DNA of 64,000 nucleotides. Origin: Amaurobius ferox. Lineage: Eukaryota > Arthropoda > Arachnida > Araneae > Amaurobiidae. A model generated the notes under the pieces. The model saw only the letters and a program-made list of their open reading frames with translations, did not search any database and was not told the DNA's origin. Of this stretch, positions 37,126 through 48,240 are shown piece after piece. The position numbers and the translations under genes are program-made. Within the stretch, counting starts at the first letter, position 1, and each line of letters begins with the position of its first letter. Where the stretch lies: assembly GCA_951213105.1 (NCBI GenBank), contig OX578139.1:68520754-68584753 (forward strand). Reading direction: 5' to 3'.

Positions 37126-38250
37126 ACCTATGGGAATATAAATGAATAATATCACCCAATTAGTTTTGGATTAAACCCGGGTGGAAAAAATGCAATATAT
37201 TGAGCCCTATGGGACTTAATTTTTCAAACATTTTTTAAGCGGATTTAAAATTCACAAATTGCTGCGAAGATTTTAGGCAATATTCAAATTGTTCCATAAA
37301 ATATATAAAAAAAATCAGCTAAATATATTCAGTAGTTTTTTTTAAATTAAAATTAAAATAATAATTACGAATGAAAATATCGCGTGACCCACTTCAAAAT
37401 GATATATGGCATCCATCTTGTCTCAAAATCTTGATTTTTTAAGTTCTTTTTAATTCATATTGAATGTTGTATCCGTCCTAAAACCACTTTATTTTTGCTT
37501 AAATTCTGTGCATCTATATACAGAAACAACGCAATTGCAATATAGTTGAGTTTAAATTCTCATCCAAATTTGACTATTTCTACAACGAAGCCTATTTTTC
37601 ACTTATGTAAAATGTAAACAGCAAAATATGTAGAATGAGTTGTATTAGAATTGCTGTATTTCTTTAACACAAAATTATTTAGCGCATGGAGTCTGCATAG
37701 CTGATACGTATGAAATATTCATTGATTTTTCAAAGAGGAGGACGATTTTTTTCGATGAAGTTTTAAGCATAGAGTTTAATTACTTGTAGCTCCATGGTCT
37801 TAATTTTTAAATAAAATAAATTATTATAGTATTGTGATGAATGAAATGAATGGGAAAATGTTATGAGTGAAATGCTGCTTTTATAGAGAGAGCCAGGCAT
37901 GTTATTTTTTCTATGACGGCATTTGAATGAATTTCAGATGTTTTCGATGACGTTTTCAAATATAATAAATTATCGTAGTATTATGATACAGAGGAATGTA
38001 TCGCATTTTAGAGATGTTTAAACCAGACAATTTATATTTCAATACCGTCATTTGAATGAAGTTCATTTTTTTCAATGAAGGTTTAAGTTTTCAAATATAA
38101 TAAATGAATGTAGTATTGTGATAAGTTTTAAAATATTACCGAGGAATATATTGCATTTCAGACATGTTTAAATAAAATTACATTGAAGTTGGAAAGTGTT
38201 TCATAATCAATGCTTTAAGCATGATTGATCTTTCTTGTTATTTTTCAAGC
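37126..38250 (+). repeat. Repeat X, left arm of a large inverted pair
   Basis: This carries the 'acccgggt' box, then several tandem sub-repeats each with 'gaagttcat...aatataataaat' phrases, and ends 'gcatgattgatctttcttgtta'. It is the reverse complement, with mismatches, of 39028-40195. The first roughly 200 bp of X are missing, replaced by Tc1-like remnant B. Confidence 0.85.
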
Positions 38251-38830
38251 TCTGGTATATAAGTGTCCAAATTGTTTACATTTTTCATAGTATTCCTTTT
38301 TCCGCCAGAAAAATATCAACCACAGTTGTTATTTACATAAAATACAATATATTTTGTATGTCTGGTTTTTGTATAAAATATTAGAAATAATAACTCTTTA
38401 GTAATAATTATACTCCTATAATTCTGAAAGTTACCGGAAGAATGAAACAACGTATTTTACTGAAAACGACCGGTTATAAACGTAACAACTCTGTGAGAAA
38501 TCAAGCAAAACTTGCACCAGCACAAAACAGTAATCTGAAAGCAGAACTTTCCCTTCCGTCAGAAGAGTGAAATCATTTAGACCAGAAATTGGAGTTATTT
38601 CCCTTGCCTCTTTTCGGAAAGGAAGTCATAAAATTGTGCTGTTAGAAATTAATGACCCAAGAGAAGAAGATATTTTGCATTTTCAACTTCAATATTACTT
38701 CATCCAAACTGCGGAAAATATGGGATTTATCTGCATTAATAGATTGGTAGTAATTCTTACATGAATTAGAAATATGAAGGAAACCTTATCGAATCGCCTA
38801 AAATCTGATAAACATTTACTATGTAAGATT
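38251..38830. other. Unclassified spacer inside the inverted pair
   Basis: No gene recognised. A 65-codon frame (38567-38764) lacks motifs and is not supported. Confidence 0.4.
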
Positions 38831-39020
<190 letters not shown>

Positions 39021-39027
39021 TAACAAG

Positions 39028-40325
39028 AAAGATCAATCATGCTTAAAGCATTGATTATGAAACACTTTCCAACTTCAATGCAATTTTATTTAAACAAGTC
39101 TAAAATGCAATACATTCCTCGGTAATATTTTGAAACTTATCACAATACTGCATTAATTTATTACATTTGAAAACTTAAACCTTCATCGAAAAAAATGAAC
39201 TTCATTCAAATGACGGCATTGAAATATAAATTGCCTGGTTTAAACATCTCTAAAATGTTATACATCCCTCGGTAATAGTTTTAGAATTATCATAATACTA
39301 CGATAATTTATTATATTTGAAAACGTCATCGAAAACAACTGAAATTCATTCAAATGACGTCATAGAAAGAATAACACGCCTGGATCTCTCTATAAAAACA
39401 GGATTTCATTCATAACTTTCTCCCATTCATTTCATTCATCACAATACTATAATAATTTATTTTATTTAAACATTTTGTTTAAGACCATGGAGCTACAAAA
39501 AATTAAACTCTATGCTTGAAACTTCATTGAAAAAAATCGTCCTTCTCTTTATGAAATCAGTTAATATTTCATTCATATCAGCCATGCAGACTCCATGGAC
39601 TAAATTATTTTGTGTTAAAAAAATACAGGAATTCTAATACAACTCATTCTATATATTTTGCTGTTTACATTTTACATAGGTGAAAAATAGGCTTAGTTGT
39701 AGAAATAATCAAATTTAGATGAGCATTTAAACTCAAATATATTGTCATTGCGTTGTTTCAGTATGTAGATGCACAGAATTTAAGCAAAAATAAAGTAGTT
39801 TTAGGACGGATACAACACTCAATATGAATTAAAAAGAACTTAAAAAAATCACGATTTTGAAACAAGATGGATGCCATATATCATTTTGAAGTGGGTCATG
39901 TGATCGTTTCATGTCATGGTCACGTGATCACTTCATATACGAGGTGTAATTATTATTTTAATTTTTATTTAAAAAACTACTGAATATATTTCGCTGAATT
40001 TTTTTTATATATTTTATGGAACAATTTGAATATTACCTAAAATTTTCGAAGCAATTTGTGAATTTTAAATCCGCTTAAAAAATGTTTGAAAAATTAGGTC
40101 CCATAGGGCTCAATGTATTTCATTTTTTCGACCCGGGTTCAATCCAAAACTAATTGGGTGATATTATTCATTTATATTCCCATGGGTCCTACCGACCGTC
40201 TGAACAACATACTAAAATTTCATTTTGATTAAGTCATTTTTACGGAAGTTATCGTGCTAACGGACAGACAGACAGACAGAATGAATGAACAAAGTCATAA
40301 ACACTTTTCAACTTTGTTGTAAAGT
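39028..40325 (-). repeat. Repeat X, right arm, complete 5' part
   Basis: On the minus strand this copy begins 'aacaaagttgaaaagtg', passes a CTGT tract and 'acccgggtc', and ends at 'gatctttcttgtta' beside the (AT)n tract. It is the most complete X copy in the window, about 1.3 kb, and non-coding. Confidence 0.85.
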
Positions 40326-40661
40326 GTTAAAAAGATATATAATATATAGTAAATATCTTTCCAAGAGTTTAATAATTCTGTATATGAGAGAGGCTTCACA
40401 TTTTAAAATAAATTTGGTAGATAACAATTTTTCAAATTGTTTTTTAATTTTATATAATTCTTCACGATATACGTATTTGATGGCATTTTTAATGCACTTT
40501 CCTACGTCCTAGAGAGTTAAAATTTGGTACACAGCTTAAATTTGAATATTTTATTCTACAAAAATTTGGTGGATCTTTAAATATAGATCATACATTTTTT
40601 TCAAAATAGCCTGCAAATATTCCCCGTTCACTTCTATAAATCATTGTTGTAATATTGTTAA
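40326..40661. other. Unclassified AT-rich DNA
   Basis: No gene or recognisable repeat seen. Confidence 0.4.
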
Positions 40662-41505
40662 AAATTCTGATGTGGGCAGCACACGTCTTTCATTGCAGAC
40701 TCATATTCACGTTATCTTTATTTCTTCAATAATAATTTGAGTTTATGTGCACAAAGTAACAGCCATAAGTATTTTAAATGAGATTGAAATTGCACGTTAA
40801 ACTTAAATTTGGTTTTCATTTGATAGCTGGACTTATTGTCAAAGCTGGCGAAGCGAAAACGCGAAAAAACTAGAATATCTCAAGAACGGCTAGTCTTATG
40901 TAATGGGTTAGTCTTATTCTTTTTGTTGTCAAAAATCACGTATAAAATAGGAATTTAATTGATATAATTGAGCACACGTAGTCCTTTATTTTTATATTTA
41001 CCGATTTTTGCAGACCATTTCGCAAAAATAGGCCTTTCCTTTTTCCCGAATCGTACTAAAATAAACTTCAAATGATGATTTATATACCAAATTTTGTTAA
41101 ATTTGGTATATAAATCACTTATAAGCCATTGAAATATTATACACCAAATTTGGTTAAACTTTTTCCATTAGTTTTTAGCTAGAATGGATAAAGACAATTT
41201 CTGCCGGCCATTTCGCAAAGAAGGCAGATTCTTTTATTACGAGTCGTACTATAATCTAATGAACCTCAGGATTTTCCACAAAAAACATACCTACAAAATT
41301 TTATGAAATTCGGTCCATTAGTTTTTCAATTAGAGTGGATGTAATATCCCCACAGACACTCAGAAACATACACAGATATACTCTTACACACGCAGACGTC
41401 TTCCTAAGAATGTTTTTTTCGTGTTCTAGAACTCCCAAAACGTGCATATTCTTCGAAAATTCGAGTTCCGATCTTCGGCACGATTCCAATACTTGGAATA
41501 CATAC
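40662..41505 (+). repeat. Dispersed repeat R, third member
   Basis: This starts tgatgtgggcagcacacg, includes 'ggcgaagcgaaaacg', 'ggtccattagtttttcaat' and the 'tctagaactcccaaaacg' end. An internal segment with 'taccaaattttgttaaattt' is duplicated. Confidence 0.65.
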
Positions 41506-41578
41506 ACACACACATATATTATCAGCGTATCTGTGTATTATATGTGTAACTAAATTCCGTGCCTATGCAATTACAATA

Positions 41579-41965
41579 GTTGTGATTTTAAATGATCCCT
41601 AAACTTTTATTATTTCTTCAACAAAGCCTAGTTTTATCTTATGCAGAATGCAAATATCTGAAGCGATTGTAAGATGAGTTACATAAGAATTGCTGAATTT
41701 TTTTCACACAAAATTATTTAGCTCTGGAGTCTGGAATACAAGTTATATGAATGAAATATTCATTGATTTTGCATAGAGAATCAGATGATTTATATTTCGA
41801 TACAGTTTTAAATATTTAAGTATAATAAATTACTGTAGTACTGTGATAATATAAAAGATATCACTACTGAATGTATCACATTTTAAAATTTTTAAATGAA
41901 ATTGCATTTTAATTGGAAAGTGTTTCATAATCAATGCTTATGCATGATTGGTCTTTCTTGTTAAA
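41579..41965 (+). repeat. Repeat X body fragment
   Basis: This matches 2230-2650 of the first X member ('caaagcctagttttat', 'gagtctggaatacaag', 'gcatgattggtctttcttgtta'). Confidence 0.6.
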
Positions 41966-42401
41966 AATATATATTGTTTGACTCAGAGGTTGAATGCCAA
42001 CTAGTTTCTACTGTAGTTTTTTGCCCTGCGATAACGATTTAAATTTCAAACGAATAATTTAATTTGTTAAATGTAGAACGATATACAGCAGAACTGAAAA
42101 AAAATAATTGTATACCATGACACTATTTTCTGCCCCGCTGCTGTTTTAAATGTTAGAGAAAATCTCATCCAAGTCCAACGAAAGCATTTTATGTGTGCTC
42201 AAAGCAATTTCAGTTCTTCGAGAATTAATGACTCAAGACTATTAAATTGTGCGTAGAATGGGTTACTAGTTTAAATGGTGGCAGAAGTAATTTGCTATAA
42301 CTGATGACCTATAACATTTGTCTTGACAATAGTGGAACTAAAAGTGTTTAAAATCTGAATCTAGTAATGTCAAATGTTTTGGTGATGAAACAAATATTAA
42401 T

Positions 42402-42566
42402 TTTTCTATGTAATTTAGGCATTGAAAAAAAATCCCCCTTTCTTCAGGATGATAAGACTGAGTAACCATTTCGGTGAGAGACATTTATGATACTACATAT
42501 TTTTATGCTTTAAAATCATTTATATACCATGTTCATAGTCGTATTTGCTGTGTGCAATAATTTTAT
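42402..42566 (+). repeat. Direct repeat flanking repeat E, left copy
   Basis: About 165 bp matching 43540-43712 ('gataagactg.gtaaccatttcgg', 'catttatataccatg', 'cgtatttgctgtg'). The two copies bracket the E element. Confidence 0.85.
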
Positions 42567-43534
42567 TACTTTCCTTATATACATAATGTATAAGAAAAGT
42601 ATTGTGACGGGGTCGAAAATTAGAATTCGAGTTTTCGACGGGAGAGCACGTTTCAAGCATCCCTGATCACGAATCGAACATTTTTGATGTGATGTTTGTG
42701 TGTATGTATGTGTGTGTGTGTGTGTGAAAATATGCGTGTGTGTGTGTGTCAGTGAGTCTATGCAGACGATAACTGACGAACGAACGGACCGATTTGAACG
42801 AAATTTGGTACAGAAATTACAATCCGTAAACACTGGAAGTCTATTGTTTTTATACGCAATCGAATGCTCAGAACCCCATTAAATTTCGAGTGAAATTTTG
42901 AAAAAATCGTCAAAAATTTAAAACCACTAATAAAGTTACACAAATAGACATTTCTTAAGTAATTTTTCATTAGAAAACGATTGATATAAATTTTAGAACG
43001 CTAACATGAACCGTTCTCGAGATATTGCACATTTTTCAAAAAAATTATCAAAAAATCATATAAAATAAAGAAAATATATTTCCTATTGAGAAACATGGTC
43101 GCTTTTCATATGTAATACCATGCGATAAATTTGGTGACATCATTCTCGTGGATCTAGCTCATTCCATTCATGAAAAATGATACTTTGAGTAATACTTTTG
43201 CATTCGAACGCCAATAGTCATTTATCAACTGTAAGAATAACTTATTTCTCAGTCTATAAAGCTTAGCGAGATTTTGGAGCCGAATTTGGTGGAATGTCGC
43301 CAACTTGGAGACTTTTTTAAATATTGTAAAATTAACGAAAACTCGCCAAATGGATAAGAATAACGCTAAATCAATGAAAATGACGACTCAAATTGACGAC
43401 TCAAATGACGACGAAAATTCAATATCTTGGAAAGAATATAAATATCCATTATAAAAATTATCTATTTTTTATTTTACTGTAAAAGTAATAAATTCATTGC
43501 ATTATATAAGGAAAATCATGTGCTGCCCACATCA
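42565..43534 (+). repeat. Dispersed repeat E, second member
   Basis: It begins with the same hairpin as 25281, now with one mismatch (stem 42567-42579 and 42589-42601), followed by a (GT)n tract and the 'cgacgggagagcacg' box, and ends at 'cccacatca'. Non-coding. Confidence 0.7.
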
Positions 43535-43539
43535 GATTA

Positions 43540-43712
43540 TTTTCTATGTAATCTTGGCATTTGAAAAAAAAATCCCTAAGATGATAAGACTGTGTAACCA
43601 TTTCGGTATGTGGAAGAGAGATTTATGATACTACATATTTTTATGTTTTAAAATCATTTATATACCATGCTCATAGTCGTATTTGCTGTGCTCAATAATT
43701 TTATTTTTTATT
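43540..43712 (+). repeat. Direct repeat flanking repeat E, right copy
   Basis: Second copy of 42402-42566, with a short insertion. Confidence 0.85.
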
Positions 43713-43822
43713 TGTAATCCTAAATTGGTCTTAATTCTAATTTGATTTCCAAGTCATATTTACAGGGTAATTAAATAAAGATGGGCCAAATTTTACGAGG
43801 TGATAGTACACACCAAACCAAG

Positions 43823-44124
43823 GGGGCGAGGTAACCCTGTGGTTAGCGCGCTGGAGTTGCAATCGGTAGGCCCGGGTTCGATTCCAGGTTCGATTCCGGG
43901 TTCGATACCAAAATTGACGCCTTGTTCACACGGAGTACGATCACGTTAAACATGTTGGTCCGTTTGTCCTTCCAAGAGGTTGGTGGTAGAGGAAGTAGGG
44001 TACGGTCCCTGTGGATGCCTCCCCCACTGGGTTCCGGTCTAAATTGGGTGACACATCCCGACCGTCCAAACAGTTACCTTACACCTTTCTGGTAGGTCGG
44101 ACGGTCTGGGTTTCAACAACAACT
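43823..44124 (+). mobile_element. SINE family 1, complete, with target duplication
   Basis: A tRNA-like head (A-box-like 'taaccctgtggttagcg', B-box 'gggttcgattcc', with the B-box region partly repeated) is followed by a 220-bp body and a (CAA)n tail. It is flanked by ccaaaccaag (43813-43822) and ccaaactaag (44125-44134), a 10-bp duplication with one change. About 300 bp long. Confidence 0.9.
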
Positions 44125-44255
44125 CCAAACTAAGCATTTTTCGTTATAGTTTAATGGGTCGGAAAAGAATTGTAAAGGCGCCGCCAGTGGGTACTTAATG
44201 ATGGAAGCTATGATGTAAGGCGTAAACACTAGAATGACATAGAAGATATAAAATG

Positions 44256-44790
44256 TCATTTAATAAACAATAATTGAAGCAATGACTCAAAAGAGCAACC
44301 GCCAACCTTTATGCATGTATCACAGTGGCGATGGACGAATTTGCAAATTCTCTCGAACAGAACCGGCATGTCGTACACTTCGACAGCAGCGGCCAAAATT
44401 CTCCCGACGAGTTCCTCTTCAGATTCAAGGGGAGTATTATAGATGATACTCTTGAAATATACCCATAAAAGGAAGTCAAGTCACTACAGACCGGGCAATC
44501 GTGGCGCTCGTCTCCAGTTGATACTGCGTCTCCAGTTGATGTTGTCAATCGTCTCCAGTTGATGCTGCGAATAACTGCTACAAACTGATAAGGACTTACA
44601 ATAGGTGTCATGAAAATTTGCATACGGGTTGCTTTCCTTCCCTTTTGAAATTGGCATGCGTGATTTCCTCTTGAACCAGAAAGTAATCACCAGAACGACA
44701 CTTTTAAGTTTGCAGATCGGCCGTTTGCCAACGAATAAGTGCCCTGTAACGCCTTTACGTTTCATTTCCGACCTGGTAAACTATGTTGAA
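44256..44790 (-). pseudogene. DDE transposase C-terminal remnant
   Basis: On the minus strand, after several frameshifts, the frame ending at 44256 reads FLLWVYFKSIIYNTPLE, then EEELVGRILAAAVEVYDMP, then CDTCIKVGGCSFESLL. This order (LWGYLK-like, EELVGRI-like, C-x2-C-x-VGG) is typical of the C-terminal end of mariner-related transposases common in arthropods. The N-terminal part and the catalytic Asp blocks are missing or unreadable. Three near-copies of 'cgtctccagttgat' (44512-44560) interrupt it. Non-functional. Confidence 0.75.
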
Positions 44791-44804
44791 AAATACTTGG
44801 TTTG

Positions 44805-45030
44805 GTGTTGTTGTTGAGACCCAGACCGTCAGACCTACCAGAAAGGTGTAAGGCAACCGTTTGGATGGCCGGGAAGTGCCACCCTATTTATACCGGAACC
44901 CAGTAGGGGAGGCATCCACAGGGACCGTACCCTCCTTCCCCTATCACCAACTTGTCGGAAGGACTTACGGATCCGCATGTTTAACGTGATCGTACTCCGC
45001 ATGAACACGGCGGCAGTTGTGGCAGCGTGC
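44805..45030 (-). mobile_element. SINE family 1, 5'-truncated, with target duplication
   Basis: The body and (CAA)n tail are present, but the tRNA-like head is missing, as expected when reverse transcription stops early. It is flanked by a perfect 14-bp duplication aaatacttggtttg (44791-44804 and 45031-45044). Confidence 0.92.
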
Positions 45031-45094
45031 AAATACTTGGTTTGTTGTGTAATATCACCTCACAAAGTTTGAACCATCTTTTCTAAGCACCCTG

Positions 45095-46551
45095 TTTCTA
45101 ATTAGCTCCCATAATATACTTCAATAGTAAAGAGTTTACCGAGTACTTCGAGTTCAATCAAACTATCTGAAGCTATTTGAAACCCGAAACTTATCTTTGA
45201 TTGAATGCTATGATTGGTCTGTTTTATCATCCTGAAAACGGCGGGTTTCTGATTTCGGAAAGGTTGATAACTTTTATCAGTTTAGGTCTGTACTTATTGC
45301 AGTGTTTATTTTCAGATTTTCTAGCACCAATATGAGCTTACAATTTTTATTGAAAACTTCATTGGGTAATTCTGAAACAGCATTATAGGCATATAGGAGA
45401 AACCAATGCATCTGCCTTTTTCTATGTCTATGTTTAGTGGTAAATATGGCTCAATATTTCCAACTTCAGGACTTTGGGAAAATTTCATAATCTACTCCCT
45501 AATCCTCAGGGGAGGTGATTATGAAATTATTTTTCTACATGTCTTTTCAGGCCCTCAACCAGACTATCAGTGCCTTAAAATGTTGAATCAATCTTACCGG
45601 ACTTATATAATCATCAATAAATACTTTATACCAATCATTGGCCTTATCGACCATAGATATTTTGAAAGATTTATTGTAAAGTTGAGCAAACTGCTGCTCT
45701 CAAGTCATATTCGGCTCCCGAAGTAACTGTATGCAGTTCCCGAAACAATATTGAGTTTCGTTCCCAATTTTCATACAGTTCTATTTTTCATTATTTATCA
45801 ATACAATGCTAAAATAATATTTTCTGCGGCTCTTGAAAAATTAAATGTATGAAAAACATTTAATATGTGTTATGGAAGAACTTGCCCACCCCTGACTATT
45901 GTATCGACCATTGTATTGAACTAAAGGGAGCAGGATTTTCGATCTTTTCACAGGGCTGTACAACCGAGCGCCCAAACTGCTGCTATATGTCCACAGATGA
46001 ACCGGATGGTCTGGGTTTTTGACGTTTGATAGGGTTGTACAAAATCCGTGGTTTAAAATCTCCTAAAATCCTCCCGACCTAGAAGTATAAAACTAGAATA
46101 CTCTGCAGAATCGAACTAGACCAATTTTCGATTAAGATGACTATTTACGACGCTAAACATCATGCATCGTTAAACAAAATAAAATGTACTAAAAAAGTTG
46201 AAACATAAATATTTAAGAGTGTTATTTTCCCCGTCTTTGACAGACCTAAATGCTTGTCACATATATGAATATAAATCAGCCAATTGCTTCCAACTTTAGA
46301 AAAGAAACCTTTAAGCAATTTATACATAAAGTTTCAAAGTTAATTTCAAAGAATGACAACTGAACGAAAGTTTGTAAAATTATGCATAAATTATTCAAGT
46401 AGCCCTAAGCAATAACAGAAGAATAAAAGCTGGAGAAAGTCTAGTTGCCAGGTGTTTTATCCATATATTATCAAATCAATCCTATTCTACTTTTATACGT
46501 AGTTCAAATGCTAAATCTTTCTCATTTGTTTGGATTTACTTAAAAATATGA
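45095..46551. other. Unclassified DNA with a hAT-like terminus
   Basis: A 106-codon frame (45406-45726, +) has no motif I recognise; I do not support it as a gene. At 45866-45894 the minus strand reads caggggtgggcaag, like the ends of many hAT elements, but no partner end or 8-bp duplication was found. Confidence 0.35.
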
Positions 46552-47293
46552 TGTAGGCAGGGCATGATTTTTTCTCTATATAGTGCAATGGATTTATTTC
46601 ATTCAAGGGGGAAAATGGATGCAATATCTGCCACACCATGTTTTACTGTCCGTGCAATACATAGTAATGTATAGGGAGCATATTGGAATCATGCCGGAAA
46701 CCGCAACTAGAGTTTTCGAAAGCTTAACACGTTTCGGGACCTTTAGAACACGAAAAAACTATTTTTAGCATGGCATCTGTGTGTATCTGTCTGTCTGTGC
46801 AGATATTGTATCCACTCTATCAAAGAAACTAATTGCACAAATTTCATAAAATTTGGTAGAAAAGATCCTTTGTTGGTGATTCTAGTGCTGATTAGCTTTT
46901 GGTACAATTCGGGATAAAAAACCCTGTATTTTTTTGCGAAAAGGCCGACAAAAATTGCTCTCTAGCTGAAAAGTAATATACAAAATTTTACAAAATTTGT
47001 TAGATAAATCACTTGTAGGGTAACATGATGCTGATTAGATTTTGGAACCCTTCGGAAAAAAATAACCTGCCTTTCTTTGCAAAATGTCCCGCAAAAATCG
47101 TTAAATCCAAAGATAAAGGATATAAGTATGCTCAAATATAGCAATTAAATAAATATTTCATACGTAATGTTTGACGATGAAAATAACAAACTCAATAGCA
47201 TTATTCTAGAACTAACCGTTCTCGAGATATTTTAGTTTTTTCACATTTTTGCTACGCCATCTTTGAAAATTAGTTCAGTTTTTCACATCAGAT
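46552..47293 (-). repeat. Dispersed repeat R, inverted member
   Basis: Read on the minus strand it runs from tctgatgtg (47293) through 'gatggcgtagc', 'ctcgagaacgg', 'ggtacc..agct' phrases and the 'tctaaaggtcccgaaacg' box to the terminal 'ccctgcctacatca' (46552). Both ends are visible, and they are inverted versions of tgatgtgggc. This supports R as an element with inverted ends. Confidence 0.6.
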
Positions 47294-48190
47294 ATTTAAT
47301 GTATTTAATGCTGAATTGTACAGTTCTCGCTTTTCCGGATGACAACATGTAAAACTATCTCGAAGTACTCAATTAACTCATCTTTCATGCATCTCTAAAT
47401 TGATAGTTACCAATATTGATAGCTTCCGCAAAAAGCAATATAGTACATATATTAAAAGATTTTAATAATTTATTCATCAATTTGACGTCATTGTTGCAAT
47501 TTTGATGATGTTTTCTTTAATCTAGGGGGAAATATTGTGTAGGCGGTATTTCGCTAAATCAGCGCCAAATTCATTAAATTTATCGCCAGATGTAACAGAC
47601 AAATGGAGAGAGGAGAATTTATTACATTAAATAACTGTTGGTTAATTGTTAGGCGCCAAAGTACAAAATTTCTCGCGTGAATTTAATGTATTTAATCCAC
47701 GAGATTGATGTTAAATTTATTTTATAATATTACATATAAAAAGATAATTTATGTCACGGAAGTAATTACTTCTTTTAATTTTGTGTGATTTTTTGGATAA
47801 ATTTATTTGAAAAAGTGCAATATCTCGAGAGCGGTTTATGCTAACGTTCTAAAATTTATGTCCATCAGCCATTTATGTCCATTATTTACTAATTGTAATT
47901 TTTGTACCAAATTTCGGTCGGAAAGCTTCATACGTTCGCAAGATATGACCTACACACGTTCGTAAGAATGACCCACCTACACACACAATAACCTACATAC
48001 ACACACACACACATAAACACAGATTTCCCGCATACTTACACACACACACACACACCCAGACACACCCATACACACCCAGACATCCCTTAAAAAATGAATG
48101 ATTCGAATTCAGAGATACTTGAAGCGCGCTCATTCGTTCAGACTCGATTTTAAATTTTAGACCTCGTTACATTACGTCCCCTATTCATTA
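47294..48190. other. Unclassified DNA with (CA)n tracts
   Basis: No gene. CA-rich runs lie near 47998-48070. A segment near 47540-47590 has the 'cgccaaattcatt...tatcgcca' wording seen in Helitron bodies and repeat E. Confidence 0.45.
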
Positions 48191-48191
48191 T

Positions 48192-48192
48192 A

Positions 48193-48237
<45 letters not shown>
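48192..48237. repeat. (AT)n microsatellite
   Basis: About 46 bp of pure alternating AT. Confidence 0.97.

Positions 48238-48239
<2 letters not shown>

Positions 48240-48240
<1 letters not shown>

Larger units (their letters stand above)
26424..37349. repeat. Large segmental duplication, copy 2
   Basis: Near-identical partner of 1-10926 in direct orientation. It contains the same repeats and the same two broken transposases with the same frameshifts, so both were dead before the duplication. The right limit (37349/37350) lies within repeat X, which continues uninterrupted here but is broken in copy 1. Confidence 0.97.
43763..45094 (-). mobile_element. Decayed DNA transposon with two SINEs in its ends
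   Basis: The terminal inverted repeats of about 60 bp run from cagggtaatta (43763) and to gcaccctg (45094). Both contain 'gaggtgat...accaaaccaag' in inverted order. A transposase remnant lies between them on the minus strand. SINE copies interrupt both ends. The left flank is TA; the right flank is TT, perhaps a mutated target site. The termini resemble those of the tandem TIR units at 11130-24571. Confidence 0.8.

Noticed and set aside
45406..45726. 106-codon frame as a possible host gene
   Set aside because: I recognise no motif, neighbours are transposon remnants, and there is no splice or promoter evidence that I can see.
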